DNA of 64,000 bases, taken from the NCBI GenBank assembly GCA_964489525.1, contig CAZAYY010000012.1, positions 62,001 to 126,000 of the forward strand, written 5' to 3'. The notes beneath the pieces are model-generated. The model was not told the DNA's origin. It saw nothing but the letters and a program-made list of their open reading frames with translations, and searched no databases. This document shows, in pieces, positions 63,846-64,000 of this stretch. The translations under genes were made by a program, and so were the position numbers. Origin of the DNA: CAZAYY01 sp964489525. GTDB taxonomy: Bacteria > Chloroflexota > Anaerolineae > Anaerolineales > JABWBV01. The stretch's first letter is position 1. Each line of letters begins with the position of its first letter.

Positions 63846-64000
63846 TTTAGAAAATTCGGGTTCATAGCGGCGAAACCCTGGGGCAAACCGCAGTTTTCAG
63901 GGCGATATCACCTGAGGTAAACGCCAGTTCACCCAACATTTACCCTGATTTTACCAAAAACGAAATTACTGCAATGCAATCAGCAAGATTCCAGCAAAGA
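63846..64000. other. right edge without supported gene
   Basis: The last 155 bp hold no supported ORF. They may be the promoter region of the leftward unit. Confidence 0.4.

Noticed and set aside
1..64000. CRISPR array, prophage or IS with transposase
   Set aside because: No regularly spaced repeats, integrase, phage structural gene or transposase can be recognised.

Overview
The window reads as chromosomal DNA of a Chloroflexota bacterium, most likely of the class Anaerolineae. This is inference from gene content: a SARP/BTAD regulator with a fused NB-ARC ATPase and TPR tail, lipoproteins and META-domain proteins, secreted proteins ending in a short aromatic-LPL-type tail, a GH97/GH13 pair, and a Rieske/cytochrome b locus with large multiheme cytochromes. 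No 16S rRNA or other taxonomic marker is present. Coding density is high, genes lie on both strands in short operons, and there is no prophage, transposase, rRNA, tRNA or CRISPR array that I can support.

Layout. 1-8.4 kb: housekeeping genes (SpoIIE-type phosphatase cut by the window edge, hydrolase, EamA exporter, RlmI-like methyltransferase, Trk/Ktr potassium uptake pair, methyltransferase, DEDD exonuclease). 8.6-13.8 kb: META lipoprotein, galT-galK and a UPF1-like helicase. 14-18.2 kb: glycine betaine/choline-type ABC importer, with the binding protein convergent to a double-permease gene and its ATPase. 18.3-23.5 kb: GH97, GH13 alpha-glucosidase and a flavoprotein. 23.8-29.4 kb: a MacB/LolD-type ABC export operon whose second ATPase carries a cyclic-nucleotide-binding-like domain. 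29.5-41.8 kb: membrane proteins, a receptor Ser/Thr kinase, rnhB, exonuclease III, a YceI protein, GT2, a probable phosphatidylcholine synthase, an HD phosphohydrolase, azlCD and lipoproteins.

41.9-53.1 kb is the most striking part. One leftward gene series encodes a small conserved protein, a 1063-residue secreted protein, an FG-GAP propeller protein, cytochrome b, a Rieske protein, a hexaheme cytochrome c, a dodecaheme cytochrome c and a 25-heme cytochrome c (43 CxxCH motifs in all). A 976-residue SARP/NB-ARC/TPR regulator is transcribed divergently, and a paralogue of the small protein follows it. I infer a quinol-oxidising bc-type complex that passes electrons out through a multiheme chain, with surface proteins attached.

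56.5-58.4 kb: an ECF sigma factor and a DUF5667-like membrane protein. Next to them, at 58436-58675, lies a small gene that ordinary ORF calling misses. It encodes a SelW/Rdx-like thioredoxin-fold protein whose CxxC motif is written CxxU, with an in-frame TGA, so it is a probable selenoprotein. The right end holds a beta-helix protein, dtd, a dihydroorotate-dehydrogenase-like protein, a membrane-anchored DsbA-like protein downstream of a MITE-like inverted repeat, and a methyltransferase.
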